Shown: positions 6,713 through 14,900 of the stretch, in pieces
Position numbering within the stretch: the stretch's first letter is position 1
Layout of the letters: every line of letters starts with the position of its first letter
NCBI GenBank assembly: GCA_963812945.1
Contig: CAWEXD010000013.1
Span: 1-17,452, forward strand
Direction of reading: 5' to 3'
Origin: DASRDR01 sp963812945 [NCBI: uncultured Candidatus Rokubacteria bacterium]
GTDB lineage: Bacteria; Methylomirabilota; Methylomirabilia; Rokubacteriales
DNA length: 17,452 nucleotides
Translations under genes and position numbers: made by a program
Notes under the pieces: model-generated
The model's database searches: none
Told to the model about the DNA's origin: nothing
Seen by the model: only the letters and a program-made list of their open reading frames with translations

Positions 6713-7546
6713 CTACCGGAGGACCTTGGAGAGGAACTGCCGGCAGCGCTCGCTGCGCGGGCTGCCCAACACGCTGTCGGGGTCGCCCTCCTCGTCGATG
6801 ACCCCGTCGTGCAGGAACATCACCCGGGTGGACACCTCCCGGGCGAAGCCCATCTCGTGGGTGACGACGATCATGGTCATCCCGTCCCGCGCGAGGTCTC
6901 GCATGACGGCCAGCACCTCCGCGGTCAGCTCGGGGTCGAGCGAGCTCGTGGCCTCGTCGAAGAGCATGAGCTTCGGCTGCATGGCCAGCGCCCGCGCGAT
7001 CGCGACCCGCTGCTGCTGGCCGCCGGAGAGTCGCGCCGGGTACTCGTCCCGTTTGTCGAGGAGATTCACCCGCTCGAGGTAGTCCAGGGCGATCTGGCGG
7101 GACTGCGCCCGCGGCAGCTTCCGCACGCGCAGCGGAGCCTCCATGACGTTGCCGAGCACCGTCATGTGCGGCCACAGGTTGAACTGCTGGAACACCATGC
7201 CGATCTCTCGGCGGAGGCGGCTGACGTTCCGCAAGGAATCGGGCTGACGGCGCCCCTGGGTGTCGATGCGGAAACCCATCGGCTGGCCGGCGACGTAGAT
7301 CTCGCCCGAGGTGGGCTGCTCCAGGAGATTGACGCAGCGCAGGAGCGTACTCTTGCCGGAGCCGCTCGCGCCGATGACGCTCAGTACATCCCCCTGGCGG
7401 ACGGTGAAGCTGATGCCCTTCAGGACCTCCAGGGTGCCGAAGGACTTCCGGAGCCCGCGCACATCGACGACCGTTTGGTCGGTCGCGCGCTCGCCGTCGT
7501 GCCCGCGGCCGTCAACGGACACGGCGTTCAGCTCAGGCGCGTCCAT
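6713..7546 (-). CDS. Polar amino acid-type ABC transporter ATP-binding protein
   Basis: A 277-residue ATPase that powers the importer encoded by the following three genes. It has Walker [10 protein letters not shown] (59-67), a Q-loop at Q120 in [14 protein letters not shown], the ABC signature LSGGQQQR (173-180), Walker [13 protein letters not shown] (193-204, with E198 as the catalytic base) and the switch H230 in VVTHEMGFA. The [18 protein letters not shown] style is typical of GlnQ/HisP-like ATPases. Residues 1-25 are a longer, poorly conserved N-terminal extension. ATG 7546 has GAAGGG about five bases upstream. It is the first gene of the operon, behind a sigma70-like promoter and a leader of roughly 138 bases. 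Confidence 0.95.
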   Translation of the reverse strand: MDAPELNAVSVDGRGHDGERATDQTVVDVRGLRKSFGTLEVLKGISFTVRQGDVLSVIGASGSGKSTLLRCVNLLEQPTSGEIYVAGQPMGFRIDTQGRRQPDSLRNVSRLRREIGMVFQQFNLWPHMTVLGNVMEAPLRVRKLPRAQSRQIALDYLERVNLLDKRDEYPARLSGGQQQRVAIARALAMQPKLMLFDEATSSLDPELTAEVLAVMRDLARDGMTMIVVTHEMGFAREVSTRVMFLHDGVIDEEGDPDSVLGSPRSERCRQFLSKVLR

Positions 7547-7681
7547 GAGGGCCCTTCGCCTCCACTCACGCGAGCCGCTGCGAGCGCCGGGCTCGGTCCG
7601 TCACCAGCGTCGACGGAGCCCGCGCTCATTCCGGGCGCGGCGTGCTTGACCTCGGAGCGCCCCATGCGGGCTGGCGCTCGC

Positions 7682-7719
7682 GGCACGCCGACCATACCCC
7701 ATCGGCGACGGGGTGCCAA
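7682..7719 (-). promoter_or_regulatory. Promoter of the ABC importer operon, with dyad symmetry
   Basis: Read on the minus strand, TTGGCA (7714-7719) is followed after exactly 17 bases by TATGGT (7691-7696). This is a good sigma70-like -35/-10 pair facing the ATPase gene, with a predicted start of transcription near 7684. Inverted repeats overlie it: CGCCGA (7686-7691) with TCGGCG (7702-7707), and outside them GGCAC (7682-7686) with GTGCC (7713-7717). A repressor binding there would block the -10 box. The rest of the 285-base divergent region (7547-7831) holds the long 5' leader of this operon and the start signals of the VOC gene; I see no gene in it. Confidence 0.55.
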
Positions 7720-7797
7720 GGGAGGACCCTGCAGCCGCCGCGGCCGCCGAATCTCTCGCTCGCCGCAACTCGGTGGCACGCGCACCGCGTGCACCGC

Positions 7798-7803
7798 TAC
7801 AAT
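7798..7803 (+). promoter_or_regulatory. Probable -10 box (TACAAT) of the VOC gene
   Basis: TACAAT lies 28 bases before the ATG at 7832 and matches the TATAAT consensus at five of six positions. No good -35 box is found 16-18 bases upstream. The predicted leader is about 20 bases and contains GGAGGG (7821-7826), five bases before the start codon. Confidence 0.45.
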
Positions 7804-7831
7804 AGCCCAGCACTCTCGACGGAGGGTTCGC

Positions 7832-8698
7832 ATGCTCACGCGCATCGATCACGTCGCGATCGCGGTGCCGCGGCTCGAGCAGGGGATCGACGCCTTCACG
7901 CGCCTCGGGTTCGCCGTGCATCCCGGCGGGCCGCATCCGGGCCGGGGCACCGAGAACGCGATCGCCTTCTTCGGGGAGGACTACCTCGAGCTCGTGAGCG
8001 TGCGCGACGCCGAGTCGCACCTGGCGAGCCCCGATCTCACGGCCTTCCTCGCGCGAGGCGGGGGACTTCGCTACATCGTCGTGCAGAGCGACGACCTCGC
8101 GGCCGACGTCCGGGCCATGCGCGACCGCGGGGTCGATGTCTCCGCCGCCGCCGCCGGCGGGCGCCGCACGCCGGCCGGCCACGAGCTCTCCTGGCGGACG
8201 GCGCGGCTCGGCCCGGCGAACCCCTTGCCCCTCGTCTTCATCCAGCACCTCACGCCGCTCGACGCCAGGCGGCGCGCGGCCCCGGGGGCCGGCGAGCACG
8301 CGAACGGCGTCCTGCGCACGGAGCGCGCCTACGTCGCCGTGCCCGACGTCGCGCGGGCGGCCGAAGCCTACGCCCGCGTGCTCGGGATGCCCGTGCCTCA
8401 CGTCGAGCGGGGCGCCGTCATCAAGGCCGACATGGCGGTGTTCCCGCTTGGGCCCACCGGGCTCGGCGTGGCCCAGCCGGCCGAGCCGGGTCCGGCCGCC
8501 GACGCGATCGCGCGGCGCGGGCCGGGGCCCTTCCAGGTGCTCTATCGCACGCGCAGCATGGACGCCGCGGCCCGCGCGATGGCCGCCCACGGCGTGCCGC
8601 CCCCGGTCAGGGGCGTGCGCAACACGGGCGAGCAGGCGATGCTGGTCCGGCCGGACGAGGCCTGCGGCGCCTACGTCGGTTTCGCAGGACCGGCCTGA
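7832..8698 (+). CDS. VOC superfamily protein, Glyoxalase_3-like domain
   Basis: A 288-residue protein of the vicinal-oxygen-chelate fold. It opens with RIDHVAIAVPRLEQGIDAF (4-22) and contains HPGRGTENAIAFFG and YLELVSV, with H7 and E53 as likely metal-site residues. This is the usual pattern of the Glyoxalase_3-like group. A second, weaker VOC-like half follows from about residue 165 (RAYVAVPDVARAAEAYARVLGMPV), as expected for the paired beta-alpha-beta modules. Members include lyases, dioxygenases and isomerases, so the reaction cannot be given. ATG 7832 has GGAGGG five bases upstream; the open frame runs far upstream, but that part is antisense to the ABC genes. The last 28 bases overlap the tail of the converging hydrolase gene. 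Confidence 0.9.
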   Translation: MLTRIDHVAIAVPRLEQGIDAFTRLGFAVHPGGPHPGRGTENAIAFFGEDYLELVSVRDAESHLASPDLTAFLARGGGLRYIVVQSDDLAADVRAMRDRGVDVSAAAAGGRRTPAGHELSWRTARLGPANPLPLVFIQHLTPLDARRRAAPGAGEHANGVLRTERAYVAVPDVARAAEAYARVLGMPVPHVERGAVIKADMAVFPLGPTGLGVAQPAEPGPAADAIARRGPGPFQVLYRTRSMDAAARAMAAHGVPPPVRGVRNTGEQAMLVRPDEACGAYVGFAGPA

Positions 8699-9510
8699 GC
8701 GAGACACGCGAGGACCGCGGCGGTGAACACCTCGGGCCCCGTCTCGACCGCCTCGTGACCCACGCCGGGCATGCTGACGACGCGCGCGTGCGGGAGGGCC
8801 CGGCGCGCGAGGGCGATGCCCGCGACACGGAGCGGCTCGGGGCTGTCCTCGCCCGCGAGCAGCACGGCCGGGAGAGTCAACCGGTGGAACCGCGCCGGGT
8901 CGAACCGGTGCTGCGCCACGGCGCGTACCTCGCGGGGCAGCGTGTGGGCGGTGGCGACGAGCGCCGCCCAGGACCGGCTGGCGCGCAGCGCCGACAGCTC
9001 CGCGGGCGACAGCCCGACCACCTCGGCCATCATCGTCTCGATCACCCGGTCGCGATCGCCTGCCGCGAGGGCCGCTTCGATCCGGCCGATGAAGCCCGGC
9101 GGGACGGGGAGGGCGAGCGGCGGCTCGTAGAGGAGGAGCGTCCGCAGGTTGTCGGTGCGGAGCGCCGCCTCGAGGGCGCAGATCGCGCCGTACGAGTGCC
9201 CGAACAACGCCACCGGCTCGGGGATCGCGTCCACGACCGCGGCGACGTCCTCCCCCTCGCGGCCGATCGCGTACTCATCGGAGTCGCCGCTCTGACCGCG
9301 GCCGCGCCGGTCGATCGCGTAGACGGTGAAGCGCGCCGAGAGCGCCGGGCGCACGGCCCACCAGTACGTGTGATCCGAGATCGAGCCGTGCACGAGAACC
9401 AGGGGCGGCCCGTTTCCCGATCGCTCGTACGCGATCGCGGTCCCGTCCTGGGAGACCACGCGCGGCAGGCGGGGCCCTGCGGGGGGCTCGGTGTCGATGG
9501 GCTCACGCAC
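8671..9510 (-). CDS. Alpha/beta-fold hydrolase
   Basis: A 279-residue alpha/beta hydrolase, probably a cytoplasmic esterase or related C-C/C-O hydrolase. The oxyanion-loop HG is at 41-42 (VLVHGSISDH), the nucleophile elbow GHSYG puts the catalytic Ser at S106, the likely acid is D222 in LLAGEDSPEP, and the catalytic His is H252 in PGVGHEAV. The sequence DRRGRGQSGDS (67-77) is typical of the family. The start is GTG, with GAGG seven bases upstream; there is no nearby in-frame ATG. It diverges from the methyltransferase gene across 66 bases, and its 3' end overlaps the VOC gene by 28 bases in opposite orientation. Natural substrate unknown. Confidence 0.93.
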   Translation of the reverse strand: MREPIDTEPPAGPRLPRVVSQDGTAIAYERSGNGPPLVLVHGSISDHTYWWAVRPALSARFTVYAIDRRGRGQSGDSDEYAIGREGEDVAAVVDAIPEPVALFGHSYGAICALEAALRTDNLRTLLLYEPPLALPVPPGFIGRIEAALAAGDRDRVIETMMAEVVGLSPAELSALRASRSWAALVATAHTLPREVRAVAQHRFDPARFHRLTLPAVLLAGEDSPEPLRVAGIALARRALPHARVVSMPGVGHEAVETGPEVFTAAVLACLAQAGPAKPT

Positions 9511-9576
9511 GTCCGTGCCTCATCGGTGCCGACATGATGCCACAGCCCCGCGCCACCATCCGGTGACGGTGTCCTG

Positions 9577-10392
9577 ATGAACGATCGGACCACCGCGCGC
9601 GGGATTCAAGCGTACTGGGGCCGGGACGGGCTCGAGGGCGCCATCCTTGCCGCGCTCGCCGCCGCCGGCAAGGACGTGGACGCGCTGACGGTCGACGACC
9701 TGGCGCCGGCCGACCAGTTCCACGGCGGCGGCAAGGCCGCGACCGACCGCCTGGCCCGGCTCGCGGGGCTCCGGCCGGGGCTTCGGGTCCTCGACGTCGG
9801 CGGCGGGCTCGGCGGGCCCGCGCGCACGCTCGCGGTCGAGCACGGGTGTCGCGTCACCGTCGTCGACCTCACGGAGTCGTACGTGCGGGCCGGCCGCGCC
9901 CTGACGGCCCGGCTCGGCCTCGCCGGCCGCGTCACGCACGAGCAGGGCGACGCGCGCACCCTCGCCGCGGCGCCCGGCGCGTTCGACCTCATCTGGACGC
10001 AGAACAGCGGCATGAACATCGAGGACAAGGCCGGGCTCTACGCCGGGTTCGCCCGCGTGCTGGGCCCGGGCGGCCTCCTGGCCATCCAGGAGCCGATGGC
10101 CGGTCCGGTCCAGCCCGTCGTCTACCCGGTGATGTGGGCGCGCGACGCCCGGTCGAGCTTCCTTCTGCCGCCGGCCGAGATGCGCGGGCTGATCGAGGCG
10201 GCCGGCTTCCGGGTGCGGGTCTGGGAGGACGTCACGCGTGAGATCACGCCACGCCCCGGGGCCGAGCTGCCGGCTCACAGCATCCAGCGCATCCTCATGG
10301 GCGAGGCGCTCGAGGCGATCCACCAGGCCGGCGACCGCAACCGGGAGGAAGAGCGGATCGTTTCGATCCAGGCCGTGCTCGAGCGCCGCTAG
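9577..10392 (+). CDS. Class I SAM-dependent methyltransferase
   Basis: A 271-residue methyltransferase with a Rossmann-like core. Motif I is VLDVGGGLGGPA (71-82), the acidic end of strand 2 is D97 in VTVVDLTES, and GDARTLA (124-130) fits the adenine-binding motif. MNIEDKAGLYAGFARVLGPGGLLAIQEP (146-173) is the usual motif IV-to-VI region of ubiquinone/glycine-betaine-type small-molecule methyltransferases. The N-terminal YWGRDGLEGAILAAL (13-27) also recurs in that group. The start ATG 9577 has no clear Shine-Dalgarno sequence. The gene diverges from the hydrolase gene and ends 13 bases from the converging YaiI-family gene. The methyl acceptor cannot be told from sequence. Confidence 0.9.
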   Translation: MNDRTTARGIQAYWGRDGLEGAILAALAAAGKDVDALTVDDLAPADQFHGGGKAATDRLARLAGLRPGLRVLDVGGGLGGPARTLAVEHGCRVTVVDLTESYVRAGRALTARLGLAGRVTHEQGDARTLAAAPGAFDLIWTQNSGMNIEDKAGLYAGFARVLGPGGLLAIQEPMAGPVQPVVYPVMWARDARSSFLLPPAEMRGLIEAAGFRVRVWEDVTREITPRPGAELPAHSIQRILMGEALEAIHQAGDRNREEERIVSIQAVLERR

Positions 10393-10405
10393 CGACGCGC
10401 GGTGT

Positions 10406-10876
10406 TCAGACGCGACCCTGGTCGGCCTTCCCGTGTGCCGAGAGGAGCCGGTCCAGCTGATTCGCGAACGCGCGGCTGTCACCCTGGGTCCACGGCGCGG
10501 GCCCGCCGCCGGCCTCGAGGCCGCTTGCCCGCAGCTGGTCCATGAGGTTCCGCATGGCCAGGCGCTCCGGGACGTTGTCCTCCGTGTAGAGCACGCCACG
10601 CGGATCGAGCGCGCTGGCGCCGCGGCTGATCACCTCCGCCGCGAGCGGGATGTCCGCCGTCACGACCAGATCCCCGGCCTGTACCTGCTCCACGATCTCG
10701 CGGTCCGCGACGTCGAAGCCCCGGGGCACGCGCATGGCCCGGATGAAGGGCGACGGCGGGGTCCGGAGCAGCGTGTTGGCGACCAGGATCATGGGGACCT
10801 GCACGCGCTCGGCGGCGCGGAACAGGATCTCCTTGATGATCCTCGGGCAGGCGTCGGCGTCGACCCAGATCTGCAC
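10406..10876 (-). CDS. yaiI: YaiI/YqxD (UPF0178, DUF188) family protein
   Basis: A 156-residue protein of the conserved YaiI/YqxD family, which has a PIN-like nuclease fold but no settled function. Family motifs are intact: IWVDADACP at 3-11, [10 protein letters not shown] at 53-62, [11 protein letters not shown] at 69-79, ALDPRG at 89-94 and YTEDN at 97-101, with the late [16 protein letters not shown] 10876 is chosen because family members normally begin one or two residues before IWVDADACP. An ATG at 10939 in the same frame would add an Arg-rich stretch that is only a frame shadow of the srkA end. There is no Shine-Dalgarno sequence before the GTG, and it lies 25 bases after the srkA stop, so it is probably translated from the srkA transcript. 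The acidic residues suggest a metal-dependent nuclease, which is inference. Confidence 0.88.
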   Translation of the reverse strand: MQIWVDADACPRIIKEILFRAAERVQVPMILVANTLLRTPPSPFIRAMRVPRGFDVADREIVEQVQAGDLVVTADIPLAAEVISRGASALDPRGVLYTEDNVPERLAMRNLMDQLRASGLEAGGGPAPWTQGDSRAFANQLDRLLSAHGKADQGRV

Positions 10877-10901
10877 GAGCAGCGCGGCGCGGAGGAGCCG
10901 C

Positions 10902-11861
10902 CTACCCCAGCGCCTCCGAGATCGCCACCAGCTCCTCATACTCCTGCATCCAGTAGCGGTGGTCGCGGAAGCCCGGGAAGGCCGGGGGGAACGACGGGTC
11001 CTCCCACCGGCGCGCGATCCAGCCCGACATGTGGACGATGCGCATGGCGCGGAGCGGCTCGACGAGCGGCAGCGTCCCGCGGTCGAACTCGCGGAAGACC
11101 TCGTAGCCCTCCAGCAGGTCCTCGCGGGCCTTCGTGGCCTCCTCGCCGCGCCCGCGGGCGAGGAGCCAGAGGTCCTGCACCGGCGGCCCCATCAGGCAGT
11201 CGTCGAAGTCCACCAGCACCGGGCCCGGTGTCCAGAGGATGTTGCCCATGTGGAGGTCGCCGTGGATGCGCTGCGGCTTGACGGCGGCGAGGAGCGGCGC
11301 CGCGGCGCCGGCGATCCGGAGGGCAACGTCGCGGTAGCGCGGGCCGAGGTTCTCGGGAATGACGGCGCTCTTCGCGAGGATCTCGAGCGGCTCGTGGATG
11401 TAGCGCTCGAGGTCGAGCCGGGGGCGGTGCGGGGCGGGGCGCGCCGCGCCGATCGCGTGCATGCGGCCGACGGTGCGCCCGATGTGGCGGCGCTTCTCGG
11501 CGTCCAGCTCGTCGAGCGTGCGCCCGCGCACCTTCGGGAACGCGACGTAGAGGATGCCCTCCACCTCGTTCAGCGTGGTGCCGGTCCCGAGGTCGAGGGG
11601 CGCCACGGCGGGGAGCTCGGCGTCGGCCAGGTCCTGGAGGAACCGGTGCTCGTCCAGGATGGTCTCGCGCGACCAGCGGCCGGGCCGGTAGAACTTGACG
11701 ACGAGCCGGCGCTCGTCCTCGAGCTCCACCTCGTAGACGCGGTTCTCGAAGGCGCGGAGCGGGAGGCACCGGCCGGTGCTGCGGAGGCCGCCGACCTCGA
11801 CCGCGTCGAGCACCCGGTCCGGCGTGAGCGCGAAGAAGGACGCGGTGGGCGGGACAGCCAT
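10902..11861 (-). CDS. srkA: SrkA/RdoA-like stress response serine/threonine kinase
   Basis: A 319-residue kinase of the SrkA (YihE, RdoA) family, which has a choline/aminoglycoside-kinase fold and in E. coli counters stress-induced cell death. The N-terminal part shows [14 protein letters not shown] (36-49), [19 protein letters not shown] (54-72, with K56 for ATP and E71 from helix C) and the AAPVAAPLDLG-like stretch near 85-92. The catalytic loop is [12 protein letters not shown] (199-210, D202) and the metal-binding loop is [10 protein letters not shown] (217-226, D218). Length and motifs match the family end to end. ATG 11861 is the natural start. No Shine-Dalgarno sequence is seen, and a TACACT box sits only nine bases upstream, so the mRNA may be almost leaderless. 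It is followed by the YaiI-family gene and is divergent from the large ATPase gene. Confidence 0.92.
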   Translation of the reverse strand: MAVPPTASFFALTPDRVLDAVEVGGLRSTGRCLPLRAFENRVYEVELEDERRLVVKFYRPGRWSRETILDEHRFLQDLADAELPAVAPLDLGTGTTLNEVEGILYVAFPKVRGRTLDELDAEKRRHIGRTVGRMHAIGAARPAPHRPRLDLERYIHEPLEILAKSAVIPENLGPRYRDVALRIAGAAAPLLAAVKPQRIHGDLHMGNILWTPGPVLVDFDDCLMGPPVQDLWLLARGRGEEATKAREDLLEGYEVFREFDRGTLPLVEPLRAMRIVHMSGWIARRWEDPSFPPAFPGFRDHRYWMQEYEELVAISEALG

Positions 11862-11870
11862 AGACCGTCG

Positions 11871-11876
11871 AGTGTA
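11871..11876 (-). promoter_or_regulatory. Possible -10 box (TACACT) of srkA
   Basis: TACACT on the minus strand ends nine bases before the srkA start codon, which predicts a leader of only two to four bases. No convincing -35 box is present. The 119-base divergent region (11862-11980) also contains a CAGGG/CCCTG inverted repeat (11914-11918 and 11926-11930) and a weak CATAGT -10-like box (11947-11952) toward the ATPase gene. Nothing else is evident in it. Confidence 0.3.
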
Positions 11877-11980
11877 CCCCAGGCCCGCGAGAGCTGCGGC
11901 GGGGTCGCTGAACCAGGGTCGTCTTCCCTGAGCGGGATCGGCGTGCCATAGTTTCTGGAGAAGGGCAGTACCCGCATCTG

Positions 11981-14900
11981 ATGGGCTCTCGGGCAGACTC
12001 GCGCGAGAGGGACCACCGCCCGCGGTCGACGGACGCTGCCGCATTCGTCGGCCGGGAGCGCGAGATGGAAGCTCTCTTGAACGGTCTCGAGGACGCCGCC
12101 TCGGGCCGAGGGCGGCTCTTCGTCCTGGCCGGCGAGCCAGGGATCGGGAAGAGCTGGCTGGCGGACGAGTTCGCCTCGGCAGCGCGGACGCGCGGCTTCC
12201 GGGTGCTCTGGGGGCGGTGCTGGGAAGCGGGTGGGGCACCCGCGTACTGGCCGTGGGTGCAGATGCTCCGGTCGCTGCTCCGTGACGGCCCGCCCGACAC
12301 GCTCCGTGCCCAGCTGGGCCCGGGGGCCTCCCACGTCGCGCAGATCCTTCCCGAAGTCCACGAGCTGTTTCCGGGGCTGCCGGCCCCGCCGTCCGTCAAC
12401 CCCGACGCGGCCCGCTTCGCCCTCTTCGATGCCGTCACCGGCTTCCTGCGCAACGTCGCGGCGGCTCAGCCGTCGGTCGCGATCCTGGACGACCTCCATG
12501 CCGCCGACACGCCGTCGCTCCTGCTGCTCCAGTTCCTGGCGAGTGAGCTGCGCGAGGGCCGTCTCCTGGTGCTCGTCACCTACCGGAACACCGAGCTGGG
12601 AGCCGACGATCCTCTCACCGCGACCCTGGGCGAGCTGGCGCGCCACCCGGGGACCCGGAGCCTTCTTCTCGGCGGCCTGTCCCGGACCGAGATGGCGCGC
12701 TTCATCGAGCTGACGGTCGGGCGTGCCCCGTCGAACCACCTCCTGGCCGCGGTGCACCGGGAGACCGAAGGCAACCCGCTGTTCGCGCGCGAGGTCGTCG
12801 AGCTGCTCGCCCACGAGGGGCGCCTGGACCCGTCGGAAGACGCTCCGTTCCAGGGACTGGGCATTCCCCAGGGCATCAAGCAGATCATCGGCCGGCGCCT
12901 GGGCCAGCTCCCCGACGCCTGCAAGCACGCGCTCACGGTGGCCTCGGTCCTGGGCCGGGAGTTCGACGCCGAGGTCGTCGGAGGGGTGGCCGGGCTCCCG
13001 CGCGATCGGCTCGTCGAGGCCTTCGACGAGGCCGTCGTCGCTCGGGTGGTGACGGAGGCGTCGACCCCCGGCCAGCTGCGCTTCTCCCACGCCCTCGTTC
13101 GCGAGGTGCTGTACGACGACCTGTCCCCGTCACGCCGCGTCAGCTTGCACCAGCGGACCGGCGAGGTGCTGGAGGCGCTGTACGCGGGCAACCTCGATCC
13201 CCACCTGGCCGAGCTCGCGCACCATTTCACCGAGGCGACGTCGGCCGGCAATGCCGGGAAGGCCATCCGCTACGGTCGGGCCGCCGGGGACCGCGCGATC
13301 CAGCTCCTCGCGTACGAGGAGGCCGTTCGCCTCTACCGGATGGCGCTCCGGGCATCGGACGCGGCGAAGTCACGGAACGACGTCGAGCGGTGCGAGCTCC
13401 GGCTGGCGCTGGGCGACGCGCAGGCCCGGGCGGGCGAGTTCCCGGCGGCGAAGGACACGTTCCTCTCCGCCGCCGACCTCGCCCGAACGAGCCGGACCCC
13501 GGAGCAGCTGGCGCGGGCCGCGCTCGGCTACGGCGGGCGGTTCGTGTGGGAGGCGGCGCGCGGCGACCGGCACCTCGTCCCGCTGCTCAAGGACGCGCTG
13601 GCGGGCCTGGGCAAGGAGGACAGCCTCCTACGCGTCAAGGCGATGGCCCGGCTGGCCGGCGGGCCGATGCGCGACGAGATGGTACGCGAGCCGAGAGACA
13701 CCATGAGTCGCCAGGCGGTCGAGATGGCCCGGCGGCTCGGCGACCCGGCCACGCTCGCCTACGCGCTGGACGGCCGCTACGCGGCCGTCTGGTGGCCCGA
13801 GAACCTGGAGGACCGGCTGGCCATCGCGACCGAGCTGATCCACGCCGCCGAGGAGGCCGGGGACAAGGAGCGCGCGCTGCAGGGCCATCACTACCGGTGT
13901 CTCGCCCGGCTGGAGCGCGGGGACATGCCCGGCGTGTACGCGGACGCCGACGCGAAGGCCCGCCTCGCCGAGGGGCTCCGACAGCCGGCGCAGGAAGCCT
14001 ACGTGGTCGGCATGCAGGCCACCCTGGCCCTCTTCGAGGGTCGGTTCGTCGACGCGGAGGCGTTGATCCCGCGCGCCCTCGCGCTGGGTCAGCGGGCGCA
14101 CGGCTGGATGGAGCCCGTCTACAGCACGCTCCGGTGGTACGCCCTGCGCCGGGAGCAGGCGCGCCTGGAGAAGGTGGAAGAGCGCCTCCAGCAGGCCGCC
14201 CGCGACTTTCCGACCTATCTGGTGCTGCGCGCCGTGCTCGCGCAGCTCCACACGGAGCTGGGCCGGGAGGACGCCGCGCGCGAGATCTTCGAGACCCTGG
14301 CCGCCGACGACTTCGCGGGGGTTCCGCGGGATGACGAGTGGATCTTCTGCCTGAGCGTGCTGGCGGACGTGGCCGAGTCTCTCGGAGACGTGGCGCGAGC
14401 CGAAGCGCTCTACCGGCTCCTGCTGCCGTATGCCGGACGGAACGCGCTCAGCAATCCCGACAACTGCATCGGCGCCGTCGCGCGGAGCCTGGGCGTCCTG
14501 GCGGCCATGACGCGGCGCTGGCCGGAGGCGATCCGGCACTTCGAGGACGCGCTCGCCATGAACGCCCGGACCAACGCCCGACCGTGGCTCGCCCGGACCC
14601 AGTGCGACTACGGCCGCCTGCTGCTCACGCGGGACGCGCCGGGGGACCGGGAACGCGCGAGAGACCTCCTCGCCCGGGCGCGGTGGACGTGTCAGGAGCT
14701 CGACATGACGGCCCTGGCGAAGCGCCTCTCGGCCCTACTGGAGGCGGGGGAACGAGGCCTGGCGGACGCCGTCCTCAGCGGACCGGAATCAGGCGCTCCG
14801 TCGGGTAGCCCGCACCCGGCGATGGACGCGAGTGTCTTTCGCCGGGAAGGGGAGTACTGGTCGATCGCCTTCCAGGGGCACATCTTCCGCCTCAAGGATG

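Noticed and set aside
7774-7788. Sigma54-like TGGCACG with GC ten bases on, upstream of the VOC gene
   Set aside because: The -24 part matches, but the -12 part reads CCGC rather than TTGC, and a better TACAAT box lies closer to the start. No sigma54 activator is nearby.
10877-10939. Longer ATG start for the YaiI-family gene
   Set aside because: It would add an Arg/Trp-rich segment overlapping the srkA end. Family members begin next to IWVDADACP, which favours GTG 10876.
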